DNA from: Sindora glabra
Lineage: Eukaryota > Streptophyta > Magnoliopsida > Fabales > Fabaceae
Direction: 5' to 3'
Assembly (NCBI GenBank): GCA_020226215.1
Contig: CM035235.1
Coordinates: forward strand, 46,591,511 to 46,655,510
Length of the DNA stretch: 64,000 nt
Shown: positions 1 through 11,359 of the stretch, piece after piece
Layout: each line of letters begins with the position of its first letter
Position numbering within the stretch: the first letter of the stretch is position 1
The notes under the pieces: generated by a model
Seen by the model: the letters and a program-made list of their open reading frames with translations, nothing else
Database searches by the model: none
Told to the model about the DNA's origin: nothing
Translations under genes and position numbers: made by a program

Positions 1-388
1 TTATTAGTCCCAATAATTTTAAGAATGCCAGAACATCAGCATAGACATTGATTTTACCTTCTCCCAATGTCTGTCCACTAGTGTAGAATCCCAATTCTAT
101 GATAGTGAAAGAGTGCTAGAAATTTTAGTAAAAGAAATCTTATTGAACTCTTGAGGTATGATTTATGATTGGAGAATAGGGTAAGATGAATTTATCGGTT
201 ATTTATTTTGATTGAAAATTCATTGGTTATGGAATTATTAGAAAGCTTAATTAGTGATTTAGGGAGTGAAGGACTCTAGTGATAAGAATTTAAGAAGAAG
301 ATAAGTTAAATACAGTAAATAGATTTAAAAAGGGATTTCCACAACGCTATTTACCCTTTTGTCCTTGGCAGCCAACCTCTTCCAACCT

Positions 389-470
389 TATAAAACTATT
401 CGTCTACTTCTCCCCTCATTTTCCACTCTCATTCACTTGCGTCACCAACTCCGTTTCTTTTCCTCAAAAG
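389..470 (+). promoter_or_regulatory. TATA box plus 5' leader exon-like segment with a canonical splice donor
   Basis: A TATA box (TATAAAAC, 389-396) is followed by a pyrimidine-rich leader with several CTC/TTC runs. The leader ends at TCCTCAAAAG (461-470), directly before GTAAGCAAGT, a strong plant splice-donor match. This is the typical form of a plant promoter plus untranslated first exon. No coding exon that could belong to it is visible in the next 3 kb, so it may be the stump of a lost gene, a non-coding transcript or chance. The call is inference from signal order only. Confidence 0.3.
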
Positions 471-490
471 GTAAGCAAGTACAAAATTTT

Positions 491-3400
491 CAAAATCTCA
501 CAAATTGATTCTATTAATCTCTCTCTTTCCTTATCTTTGCCTAAATTCTTAATTAGTTTTAGTTAGGAAAAGTTGGATGAGATATATTCCAAAACTCTTC
601 TGTGATATTTGAAGGCTTATCTACCCCAAATTTTCACTCCAATTAGTCCTTCCTTCATCTATTGTAAGTAACATTTTATCTAAATCTTAACTTGAATTTC
701 CTCATTTTGCTCATTTTAGTTCTCATGCGGGTTTTAGAAGGATTTGAATTAAATTATGTTTTAGGCTTGAAATTGGAGTTTTAATGGGGGATTTTTTTGT
801 TTAGAAGTAAATATTATGAGATTTGATAGTTTAATTATGAGATTGTATGTTAAGAATAAAATTTGTGTGTTGTGGTGGATGAACAGTGATTTTATAGAAA
901 AATCTGTATATTGCAATGTTATAATTGATTATGTAGTTGATTTTACCTAATTGAGTTGTTCCCTAGGCTAATATAGTCAACCATACTCCATTAGGATTGC
1001 TCTTTGGACAGATATAGTGACTATTTAGCTGTCTATGTTTGGTAAAATCACTCTCTAGACCTCAAAGTCAACCATATAATCAATTACGAATGATAGAATT
1101 TTTTTCTATTTACAATAGTTGATTATATGGACAACTATTGCCTATGTTCTTACATCAGTGTATATTTAATTAAAACAAGTAGCATTGAACCCTCTTACCT
1201 ATGTAGGATGAGAATGGATAGCATCAATATAAATGGTGAAGAGTATAATCAATTAGTGCATGAGCGTGCTTGTACTTACAAAGTGAAGGAGAATACATAA
1301 CTTGATCTTATTATATTGTGATACATGAAACTTTGAACTCCAACTTTATGTTTGAATTGATGAGTTGTTTATTGTCTTTGCTTGCATATATGAATGGTTA
1401 TATTATGAATATGGAGTTGAAACATTAATTGTGGTATCATTATTTTTTTAAGTACATTTACTCTATAATATATTAACACGATGTTTTAAACTGTGCTATA
1501 CAATTACAATATTTTTCGAAGCATGGATGCTTTGATTGAGAGGATGTGCATGATACATGAATTTGGAGGATGTGCATGATACATCAATTTCCAATAATGC
1601 TTATGCCGTTTGCTGGAAATTAGGATACATAAATTTCCAACAATGTTTATACCATGATCAACAGTGATCACCGTAACGTGATACATTTATCATGTGTTCG
1701 CCATGACCTACAGATATAAAAGAATTTATTAAATTTTTTATATAAATGTTTTTTTTTAATTTTAGAACAAACTAAATTTTAGTTTGGACAATATTTATAG
1801 CATGAGCTAGAGCTGTCACATAATATTTATTAATATGTGCATATTTAAGTGAGTTATTTGGATAATCATTATCATTCCCATAATAGTATCCTCATAGTTG
1901 TTCTTACATTTTTTTAATTAATTTTGATGACAAACAAAAAATGCTTATAATATATTGGATAAAATTTAAATATATAACTTTATTTGAATTATAAAAAGCA
2001 TAGTATTGAAATAATTTGGATGAGGCAAATATTAATTACAAGTTACTAATAATAGCAACAATCTAACCAATTAACATGCCAAGATAGACTTGTAGTCTTA
2101 TTTTTGTCATGTCTTATTACCTACGATTTCATACGGGCCTAAATTTCCTAATTTATCTTCTGTTTCTCTTTATATTTTATTAAGTAACTATTTTATCAAT
2201 GTAACTATATTAAGATGCCCTAAAAGGAATCCTTTTTTGAAAAGGCATATATGTTACTATCCAATTTTGGAAGTATTGATTTGAATCATTTTGGTGGTAA
2301 TAGATTTGAGAATTTATTAGCAACAGATCTTTTCTTAAATACATTTATGTTTAAAATTAAAACTTATGTAATGAAATATGCTAAAGTGTCTTCAAAATAA
2401 ATGAGATTTCAAATTAATTTGAATTCATGTAATTTTATAAAATTAAAAATTGAAACATAAAATTTACATTTCTTAAATTTTTTCCTTTGATTTTCAAATG
2501 GGGCAATTAAGTTCGCTAAAACAACAATACAATCACATATTTAATATCTAAGGAGCATCTACGATACACTATTATTACTATACACCATCAGATTCTACCA
2601 TATAAATTTACTAATATATGGAGTATTGCACATGATGAATGAAATTTAATAATTTAGCTGATACATAGTAAGATGGTCCACAAAAATAAGTTGTCCTGCT
2701 TACAACCTATAATCATTTAAGAGTATTGAAAATATTAAATAAGAAGTGAGCAACCATGATTAGAATCAAAATCTGGCCTAAGTTACTTCTTGTACCTGTA
2801 TTCTATTCTAATACTACTAACTGTTCATGCAAATACTTTCATGTACTTAAATATTTATCATTACACGGTTTCATGAAAGCACAAAAGTAGATGGACAGTG
2901 GAAATCAAGCACATTGATAGGCAGCACAATATCCTACTGGGTTCATGCATGTGAAAAAAAAAAAGAATCAGAATGGGAAAAAAAACTCTTAAATAAACAT
3001 ACACTTTTAATTCTCATGTGATAATGATTTAAATAAGTAATATAGTCACAGATATTTGTGCGCAATGTTGCACATAACTGCGTGTTATGTAAGCTTAACT
3101 ATTTTGCCAATCATAGAAAACATGTTGGATCATTCTATCAACATCTGGCCAAGTGTACAAAGCATGCAAGGCTTTTAGTATCATTAAATCCATCTGGGAA
3201 ATTGCAATTTAAAGAATTAATTAATAATTTTATTTTTTTGACGCGAATGATATTCAATGTTTTGTTTGAAGGTTTTATACATCTCATTTCATTATATCAA
3301 GTATTTGACCTATAATCCTTTTATATACATTATGGCTTTCATTATATCTGAGATTTGATCATTGTTTTTTTATGCATGTTGTATACTTCTATACGCATTG

Positions 3401-4639
3401 AGAAGGGAACTCTTTCATTTGTCCACTTTTATTTATTTGAGTAATATGATGTATCGCTGAAGAATGAGCTAAGGTTGGGGTGAAGAATTATTCTTTTACT
3501 ATTATGCTATTTTCTTTTCAGTAAAGATTATTATGCTATTTTCTACTTTACCATCTGGAAGATGTGATATTCCCATATTATCTCTCGTAAAGTAAGACTC
3601 GAATTTATTTTACCATGATATAATTTAAATATGTAATATTGATTCATATATTAATATTTTACTCACGTTAAGTAATTATCATAAAAACTATTTTATTCTA
3701 TTGATATGAATTTTGGTTGCATTTGACTCCTATATTCTATTCTGATCAACTTGGCCACTAGAGATCATCATAATTATCAAATAGATTAAATTACGAAGAA
3801 ATTCTTGTATGAACTATATCAATTTTCAGTCTTAGCGGTTACTCTATCTCTTGGCATCAGTCACGTTAAAAACTAATGTGGTTATCTTTCCCTTATTTTC
3901 TAAACTAATCTTTAGCTCCTAATGTTCAATCAAAAATATTATAATTTTATAATATTACTTTTTAATTAAAATTGATATGTTAAACTGCTCGTATTTCCTA
4001 TCAGATTACTATTACATTAATCGATATCCATTTTATCTAACGTCAATTAGTTGATATTGTAACAGTGTTATTATCATTAATTATTTTAATTTGTAAAATG
4101 TTGGTACAATATCATTGTACAATTTTTTATATCCGTCAAATTTCATTTGTGCAATAGATTCAAGAATTATAAAAATATAGGACCGGGAATATTGTGAGAC
4201 TTGTAGGAGTTGAGACATTCTCCTGGCATCTATTTTGTTTCACTAGAAAGTATTTTTCATGGAAAAAATGTTATTTGTATATATATTTATGAATGAGAGA
4301 TGTGCTACTTTTATATATGATTTAAAATAAATAATACCTGAAGACATAGTATTAAAGAAAAACAAATTTCTCTCTTAAAAATAGAAAATTTCATTTTTTA
4401 AACTTTTTATATATAATATTAAGAAAAGAAAATATATTTATTTAAATATTTTATAATTATATTCTAGAATAAAAATGCTTTTCTTTAAAACAAACAATTT
4501 TTTTAAAAAAATCATAGAAATATTAATCTTGTAATATTGACAATATTACAATGAATATTTTCTTATTCATAATTTTTCCTTGATTATATATTTTTATAAT
4601 AATTTTTTGTTTGTAATTTTATTATTCTGGCTACTTAAT
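491..4639. other. AT-rich intergenic stretch with no recognisable gene
   Basis: I see no supported gene here. Features are limited to an imperfect inverted pair around 1066-1082 and 1124-1140 (GTCAACCATATAATCAA versus TTGATTATATGGAC), a short tandem duplication (listed separately), A/T homopolymers and scattered TTTAAA tracts. The open frame at 3058-3315 shows no domain or codon signal that I recognise. Confidence 0.5.
1541..1650. repeat. Short tandem duplications (26-bp and 46-bp periods)
   Basis: The 18-mer AGGATGTGCATGATACAT occurs exactly twice (1541-1558 and 1567-1584, period 26). Just after it, ACATCAATTTCCAATAATG (from 1581) recurs as ACATAAATTTCCAACAATG (from 1627). This is a local slippage-type duplication with no sign of function. 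Confidence 0.7.
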
Positions 4640-5020
4640 TATTTAGTAGGAGGATATTTTTTCTTTCACAATTTTTTTATCCTCCGTTTGAACAAATTGA
4701 AACCACACAACCATGTTCCTATAAAAAAGATTAGTGTGAACCTCTGCTAGCTATTCTTGCGTATAAAATTTTAACATAAAATAGTAATTTCTGCTAATTC
4801 CGTAGGTTCAAAGAGGTCCGTTAGAAAATGAAAAATGGAAGGTCTCAACACATTCACTACAGTAATTAGTTTGTCTAATTTTCCTAATAACTTACTGTAA
4901 TTACTAAATTAATCAATATGCCAAAAAATGAAAATATAAATATCAAATATCAAATTCCAGTACAAACTTGAACGTACTAATTATTCTTTTTCTTAACAAA
5001 AATTTTACACACAAATTTAA

Positions 5021-5755
5021 GGATTCACTTGATTCATGCAGAAAGTAAATTTCAGCGAGAAGTAGAATAAGGTCAGAAGTAAATTAATACTAAAAAAGTG
5101 ATGTTCTTGTAAATTAATTTTCTATATTTTGTTTGATTCAACATTTAAACTTTCCAAAAAGTGTTTGCAATATGACTATTATATCCACTATATATAACTA
5201 TAATACAAAAAATATAGAAATATTAATGAATTTCAATTATTTTTAATTTCTATCTTTGAAGTGATGTGTTTTGTATCTTTTGCATTATAAATTTTTAAAT
5301 TTGTAATTTTTTATTCTTCATATAAAATTTAAAATTAACTTAATGAATTATATATAAAATATTAAAAAGACTCATTTGTTATATTTTTTTTTGAATTCAT
5401 GGTAATTATATAAAGCACATATAATTAAAATAATACTACATAACACATCTTAAATAGTATAAAATACTTTAACTCTTCAATGAATTAAACCCTAGTAAGT
5501 AAATAAAAGAGTAAGATTATTATTAGTTAATATTAGTAAGGGTATTTTTGTATTTATATTTATAAAAAATGCAAGATGTCTAATTTACCAAGAGAGAGTG
5601 GTAAGTTACTTCTATATTTTGTGTAAAGTAGAGCTTCTAAGATAGTTCTACTCCCTTCTTTTTAGCACTTAGTTACAAATCAGAAAACTCACCTAATTTC
5701 TACTTTCCAAGAAATTGTACTTCCTGTAGGATTTTTTTGTTAATCAAATGACTCC
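5021..5755. mobile_element. Tourist/PIF-Harbinger-like MITE (735 bp) with TAA target duplication
   Basis: The left end reads GGATTCACTTGATTCATGCA. The right end, read on the minus strand, starts GGAGTCATTTGATTAACA, and 12 of the first 14 bases agree. The element is flanked by TAA on both sides (5018-5020 and 5756-5758), the 3-bp target duplication expected for PIF/Harbinger. The homologous site in B1 (near 36811) has the flanking sequence joined with a single TAA, so it is a natural empty site. No transposase is encoded. The interior is AT-rich with no conserved frame, so it is non-autonomous. Confidence 0.8.
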
Positions 5756-6418
5756 TAATTATACAAAGAGGGGAATATACAAATTATTCCTTTTAAGTTT
5801 GATGTAGTTGTATTTAACACTCTCAAAAATATTAATTTTTTGCACTAACCCACTAAACTTAATTATAAGTGATAAAATTTCACTCAGTGTGTGAATTTTT
5901 TTATTGTGTGATTGTTCTTTGTGTTCTTGCGTGGATAAGTTGATTTAATTTGTCTTGTTAAGATATTTCAACAAGATGCAAAGAAAAAAAGTGTCGAAAA
6001 TAATTTACAAATGCTAGTCTTATAATATTGATTTACAATTTTCTCTTTATCGATAATTTTCCTTTATTTCCTAATTTATTTTTACAATAAATTATTAATC
6101 ATTTTTTACAGTATTGTTCTATTCATATTAGCAGAGGATTTCCTTTCCAAAGGCTTTTTCTAATCCTATGTTCGAACAAATAGAAACCGTACAAATAATC
6201 TATTATTGGCCCAAGGATTAGTGTGAAGCACTAAAAACAAAATAGTAGCTTGTGCACGTATTTTTTTCCTTAATATTTATTTTGTGACCACAAAATAATA
6301 CATGAAAAATGGCATCACAATGATTAATTTTATACAGCTTTGTTGTGCTCTTTTCTTTGTCAATTATTTTTTACTTAATTACAAATAACAAATATGAGAT
6401 ATGGGAGGATATTTAAAT

Positions 6419-9400
6419 TTAGGTGGATTTTAAGCCACCTTGGGAGATTTAGCAACTTAGGGTGACATGGCACAATGAAATGCGTTTGATTTCTTTTTCA
6501 TCATCATAACTGTCCATTAAATTTATAATTTTCTATATCAATGGAATTTTATGATAGTGGATATAAAGTAATGAAAATTGCATATATGACCTAAGGGTTA
6601 AAATGGGTGTCTCCCATATCATTTCTGACACTGCAATGATTTGGCAAAATTTTAAAGTTTTGTTAGATCTACTCTTTTCTACCAATGATGATGCCATGAG
6701 CTCCCCCCTCCGCCTGCAACAGTTCTATGCAGTTCCCTTCCCATAGGAAGATGCAATCCGTCAAGCCTTGTTGAAAAATTATTTCTAAAAGCGCTGAAAA
6801 ATTTGCTGACAAACTCACCTAGCTTTTTCTCTACTTCGTCTTTACACAAATGAAGAATTAGATCCATTTTTTGTAACGTTCTCATTTCCGACAAGCCTGA
6901 AAATGTTCTCCACCATCTTCATCAATTCATTCATTCCTAAGAATTAGAGACCGGATATATTGAATATGTTTGCAAAGCACACTACCAGGGCTTTACCTCT
7001 GTTGTGATAATCTCTGTCTCCTCTCTTAGATGCTGATTCTCTCATATATTCTCTCTCGGATTCCAACTCCAATCCTCAATCTGTTGTTTATCCTTTGCAT
7101 TTTTTCCCCTGATTCCTTCGTTAAATCCAAAACATTTTTAAAAATGTTATCTTTCTCTTAAATTGGTTTGTTCTTTTTCCTTATAAGTATCATTTGTCTT
7201 CGAAAGTTTGTTAGCGTTTTATCTCCAATATTAATAAAAACTAATCAATAATTTGTAATTGAACTTATTCTATAGTGTTTGTTAGTCATATTGTTTGGTT
7301 AATTAAGTCAATCTGTCATCACTGATATTAGCAACAAAGTTGTGTGGTTTCCCTGTATATGGATATCTCCATTAAGAGTATGTTGTTTTTCACCATATCA
7401 TTTCAAATTACACTTTGTTCTTTACAAAGTTTTCAACGATGTTGTCAATGCATTCAATTAGCATGGTTGGTCTACATTGAATTGGGACGGTATTGAGGAT
7501 GTGTTGTTGTTGTTAATTCCATCAAGAATTTGAGTTCCACTTCTAATCCAGCAAGTTTGCTTGAATTTGGTGATGGAATTATGTGTAGAAATCCCTCCAT
7601 GCTATTCCAACTGAGTCTGGGAACTGAATTGGAAGGACTATAATATAGAGTAGATTGAATGTATAGGCATTATTTACACCATGAGATGTCCTTCCAGCCA
7701 TTGTTGAATGTATGAGACCTCTGAATTGAATGGATTATGTGTCATATTGCATGCAAATGTATGCTTCAATGGATTTTCTTATCGTCGCATTTCATATATA
7801 CGGAGATTTATGTTTGCTACCATTGAAGTATAACAAGTATTTGGGTTTTTATTCTTGAAGCCTGTAAAGTATCAATAAGCATGAGTGCTCAAGACCTGTG
7901 AGTTGGAGCTACTATTTTTGTTTGTGGCAATTGGTTTTGTTATGTAAAACTTACACAAGTTAGTCAGTAATGATGAAGAGGAACTAAGATATCGTCGAAG
8001 TTAAGGGAATATTATCTAGATATTTTCTGCAATTGTTAAAAGTTTTCTATGACACGTGGAAGAACATCAAGCAGAATTTTTAAAACCCAACTCCCCCATA
8101 AGCAATCCCATATTCTAGTAATTTATGTTATAAACATGCAGGTTCATTGAAAGATGCTTTATATTTGCACTGGAAGAAAATGTAGGAGTTTATGTGTAGG
8201 AGTTTATGTTACATTAAAAATAAAAGTGGACAAAGAATACATGTAAACTACTTTCAGGAACATGAAAATTGGTGTACAAAAAAGGGATCATGGCAACCGT
8301 ATGGGCCAGTTAATAGATTTTCACGTTTTAGTGAAATGAATAAAAGATTATTTTCTATATTCTAATATAAAAGCACCACTCTATCATAACAAGAGCCACA
8401 AGAAAATAAATTCTTTTTATTCACTATATAAATTTTCAAATTAGCCATGTGTGTCTTAAATTTGTTCGGCTATTCTATAACTAACATTGTGATATTTTTA
8501 ATCCTCTAGCAGACCAGCAACAAACCACCGGATGAAGTTGAAGAAGAGATATGCGTGCATGAGGATGATTGAATCGTCTATAATAAGATGAAGTTTATCA
8601 ACCTCCCCAAATCCAATTTTGTGGTTCCTTTTATCCTGAATGCCTGATGTTTTGGATCCATGGCTCTCATCCTTCTGGTTTTCTTTCTTTACATTTTCTT
8701 CTTCCTTGCACTTCAAAAAAGGTGAAAAAATTAGAAATATTAACAGTTTCTCCACACCTGATGGTTAACCAAAAACCATGATCAGATTCAATGCTGCTAG
8801 ACATGTAGAAATATAGTTCCATATAATGTTGCATATTAGCACCAGTGGACATTCCATAATTTGTTCTACATTCTGTTTATTTTATAAAATTTTAGGAGAA
8901 CCAAAAAGATGTCAAGTTGAAAACCGATGTTGTCATGTACCGTGTTGTTGTTGTGTTTGTGGTGTGTGTGTGTGGATATGTCCTTGGTTAGTCTAAACAC
9001 AGGCAAACAGGAAGACATACCTTATATCATATATAAGGTCCTTCTGATGCCTATCATATATAGTTTAAACATAGTCTAAAGCCTGGCATTGATGACATTA
9101 TGGATAACATCTCTACAGTGCCTGATCTGTTGCAGAGTTTGAAAGAAAATTGCTGTAAAGCGGAGCAAGGAAGCCCTTTCTCAAGAGTGAGCTGAACAAT
9201 TTATTGACGCCAGTGCTCCTTCTGATACCTATCATTTTTTAAATAAACTAGCCTAAACCATCAAGAGTGCTTTGGAAATTTCACAAAGCTGCAAGGTTGC
9301 CATTTCATGCCCAAAGAGAGCATTTGGATCTTTGTTAATAGGTTGCCAATAGTACCAGCAAGATAGTGAATAAAAGAAAATAAATATTCTAACTGCTATT

Positions 9401-11359
9401 AAATTTATATGAACATAGAAAAGTATAAATACAGTGGACAAAGATCAACAGAAGAAACAAGGCACCAAAAGAATTATTCATCGACTGTCAAACTCATAGG
9501 TGGAAATACTAAACAAGTTTGCTTCACTCATGGCCCCATTGATGGTCAAACTCATTGTCATTAGAATAACCTTACCAAAAAAAAAAAAAAAACATAGAGG
9601 AACAATAGTAAGGCAGCATAAGACATCTATATACAAAAGAATTACTCCTTTTCCTTGCCTGAAAGTAAACTTAATTTAGTACGAGAGCAGCAAGAAATAT
9701 ATAGCATGAGCAGTTCATCAATATATCTTCAGTTCAGACCTGCACTCAGATTTCACTGAACAAGTATCTGGATGAACACTATCATCAAGTAAAAAAAAAA
9801 GGAAAAAAGAGAGGTAAAACCAGGAAGAGTTCTCCCAAATAATTGCATGGTTCTCATTTCTTACATATTATATAGCAAAACAAAAAGAAATTAGAGGTTC
9901 AATGCATGGTGAGATTGACATCAATCATCTTATGCACACCACCTATCTTAATTAACTATTTGAACTTAGGAGGAAAAACTAGTAGTATTTCCTTTGCTTC
10001 AAACATAAAGTAACTTTAATTATTAAGTTGATTTGTGCAGTCTTTGGTAAAGGGAATCACCTCACAATAATTAAATTACATTTTGAAGCATAACAAAACT
10101 TACCATAAATATTCAATAGTAAAGGGTAATAGTCCATCAACGGCCAAAACTTAATGGTTTCTTGCCAATCTACACCTACTATCATCAGTTGCAAACTAAC
10201 GTCAATCAAAGAATAGATGATAATAGCTACTGCCAAACTTCATAAAGCAGAGCAAGACGAAATCACTAATCATCTTCAATATCTTAATTATTGAACACTG
10301 TACTGCCAAACAGAATAGAAAACTTTTTACAACTTTTCACAATATAATTTATTTTGCCCTTATTACTACACTGAGGTTCATCCAGTATAGCAGGTTTTAT
10401 AACAACTATATCCCGTCAATTATATCAGAACAGCAGTCAAACATAACTTCCCAAAAACTCCCTGAACTGAATCATCCAATCCTCTTGAAATTATTACAAA
10501 CTCTGAGCTTCCGAGCTACCTTGTTAAAAAAAAAAAGCTTAAAACCATCTATCCAGCAACAAAGAGAAGGAAAATCCATCGCAAAAGCTCTTAAAAACCC
10601 TCACAATTGGTAGAAAGAGATATGCGATATTTTTTGATGTAAATGCTAAAACCAAGACAATCATTGTTTAAACGTTTATCAGTTTTATACCCAATTGCTG
10701 TACTTGAAACTAGTTCTTTACTCCGTAAGCTCCAATGTTGGACAAAAAATACTCATCCTTGTGAATTATCACATTTGTGACCAAGCATTGGCTCTGAGAG
10801 TTAGTGTGTGTATAGCCTTAAGTAACGAAATTGTCTCAATGCCTGATTTAACCATAAAATTTTAATAGAATTTTCGTCCTTAGAAGACAAAATTTGTCGA
10901 ATATCTTCACAAAATATCGACACAAGTGTTCTGAGCCAAAATGAAATATAAAGAAGAATTACAGAAATTCCTGTGGAGATCCAAAATTTTAACCTGTTCC
11001 GACTAGAGTCTCGCAAAAGACGGTGGAAAGGGAGCGCCGCGGAACCAATTCAACCGAAAGAAGCATCTCTAGGGTTTAGGAAGTTCACTTTTTCCTTCTT
11101 TCAAACTCATCTTCCATGTTCGCATTGTGCTCTATAAGGGAAGCAAATGGTTGATGAGTTGAGTGACAAGGACACTGACTAGATTGGCATTTGTTGTTAT
11201 CATTTGTGGGGTTATTTCTTCAATTCTCCCCAAATAATTACGGCCAAAAATAAAATTTTCTACTCTACAACGTTGCAAAGTGGCATTACCTTCAACTGCC
11301 ACGTGCACCGGATTGTGGTCAAAGATATCGTTGTCTTCCCCTTAAAATTAGCAGAGTAA
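6419..11359. other. 4.9-kb segment present in A1 but missing from B1
   Basis: The collinear sequence ends just after GGAGGATATTTAAATTTA (6403-6420) and resumes at GGGCACCAATAATCA (11365). In B1 the two flanks lie only about 30 bases apart (37894-37940). The left edge holds a small palindrome, AGGTGG-(8 bases)-CCACCT, at about 6420-6439. I see no convincing terminal inverted repeats. The segment carries the minus-strand gene-like region listed next. It could be an insertion into A1, for example gene-bearing transposon DNA, or ancestral DNA deleted from B1. Confidence 0.5.
6679..11073 (-). pseudogene. Unrecognised gene-like region, possible multi-exon gene or remnant
   Basis: On the minus strand an ATG at 11073 follows AAACCCTAGAG, a common plant leader context. 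It opens a short GC-richer frame beginning MLLSVELVPRRSLSTVF and running to about 11000. There ACAG|GTTAAA could be a splice donor, and without splicing the frame stops at once. Further down, minus-strand stretches at about 8880-8498 look exon-like (lysine- and glutamate-rich, ending FNFIRWFVAGLLED, stop at 8498-8500), as does 6894-6679. I recognise no domain in any of them and cannot join them into one frame. The region may be a small expressed gene of unknown function, a decayed gene or a non-coding transcript. The start context and composition are observed, and everything else is inference. Confidence 0.22.

Noticed and set aside
1066..1140. Inverted pair GTCAACCATATAATCAA...TTGATTATATGGAC as a MITE end
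   Set aside because: Arms are only about 12-14 bases around a 40-base loop, with no target duplication. This is expected by chance in AT-rich DNA.
3058..3315. 85-codon frame with several Cys/His residues suggesting a zinc finger
   Set aside because: The spacing does not fit C2H2, CCHC or BED fingers, the sequence later becomes Phe/Ile-rich, and the start at 3058 reads GTG, not ATG.
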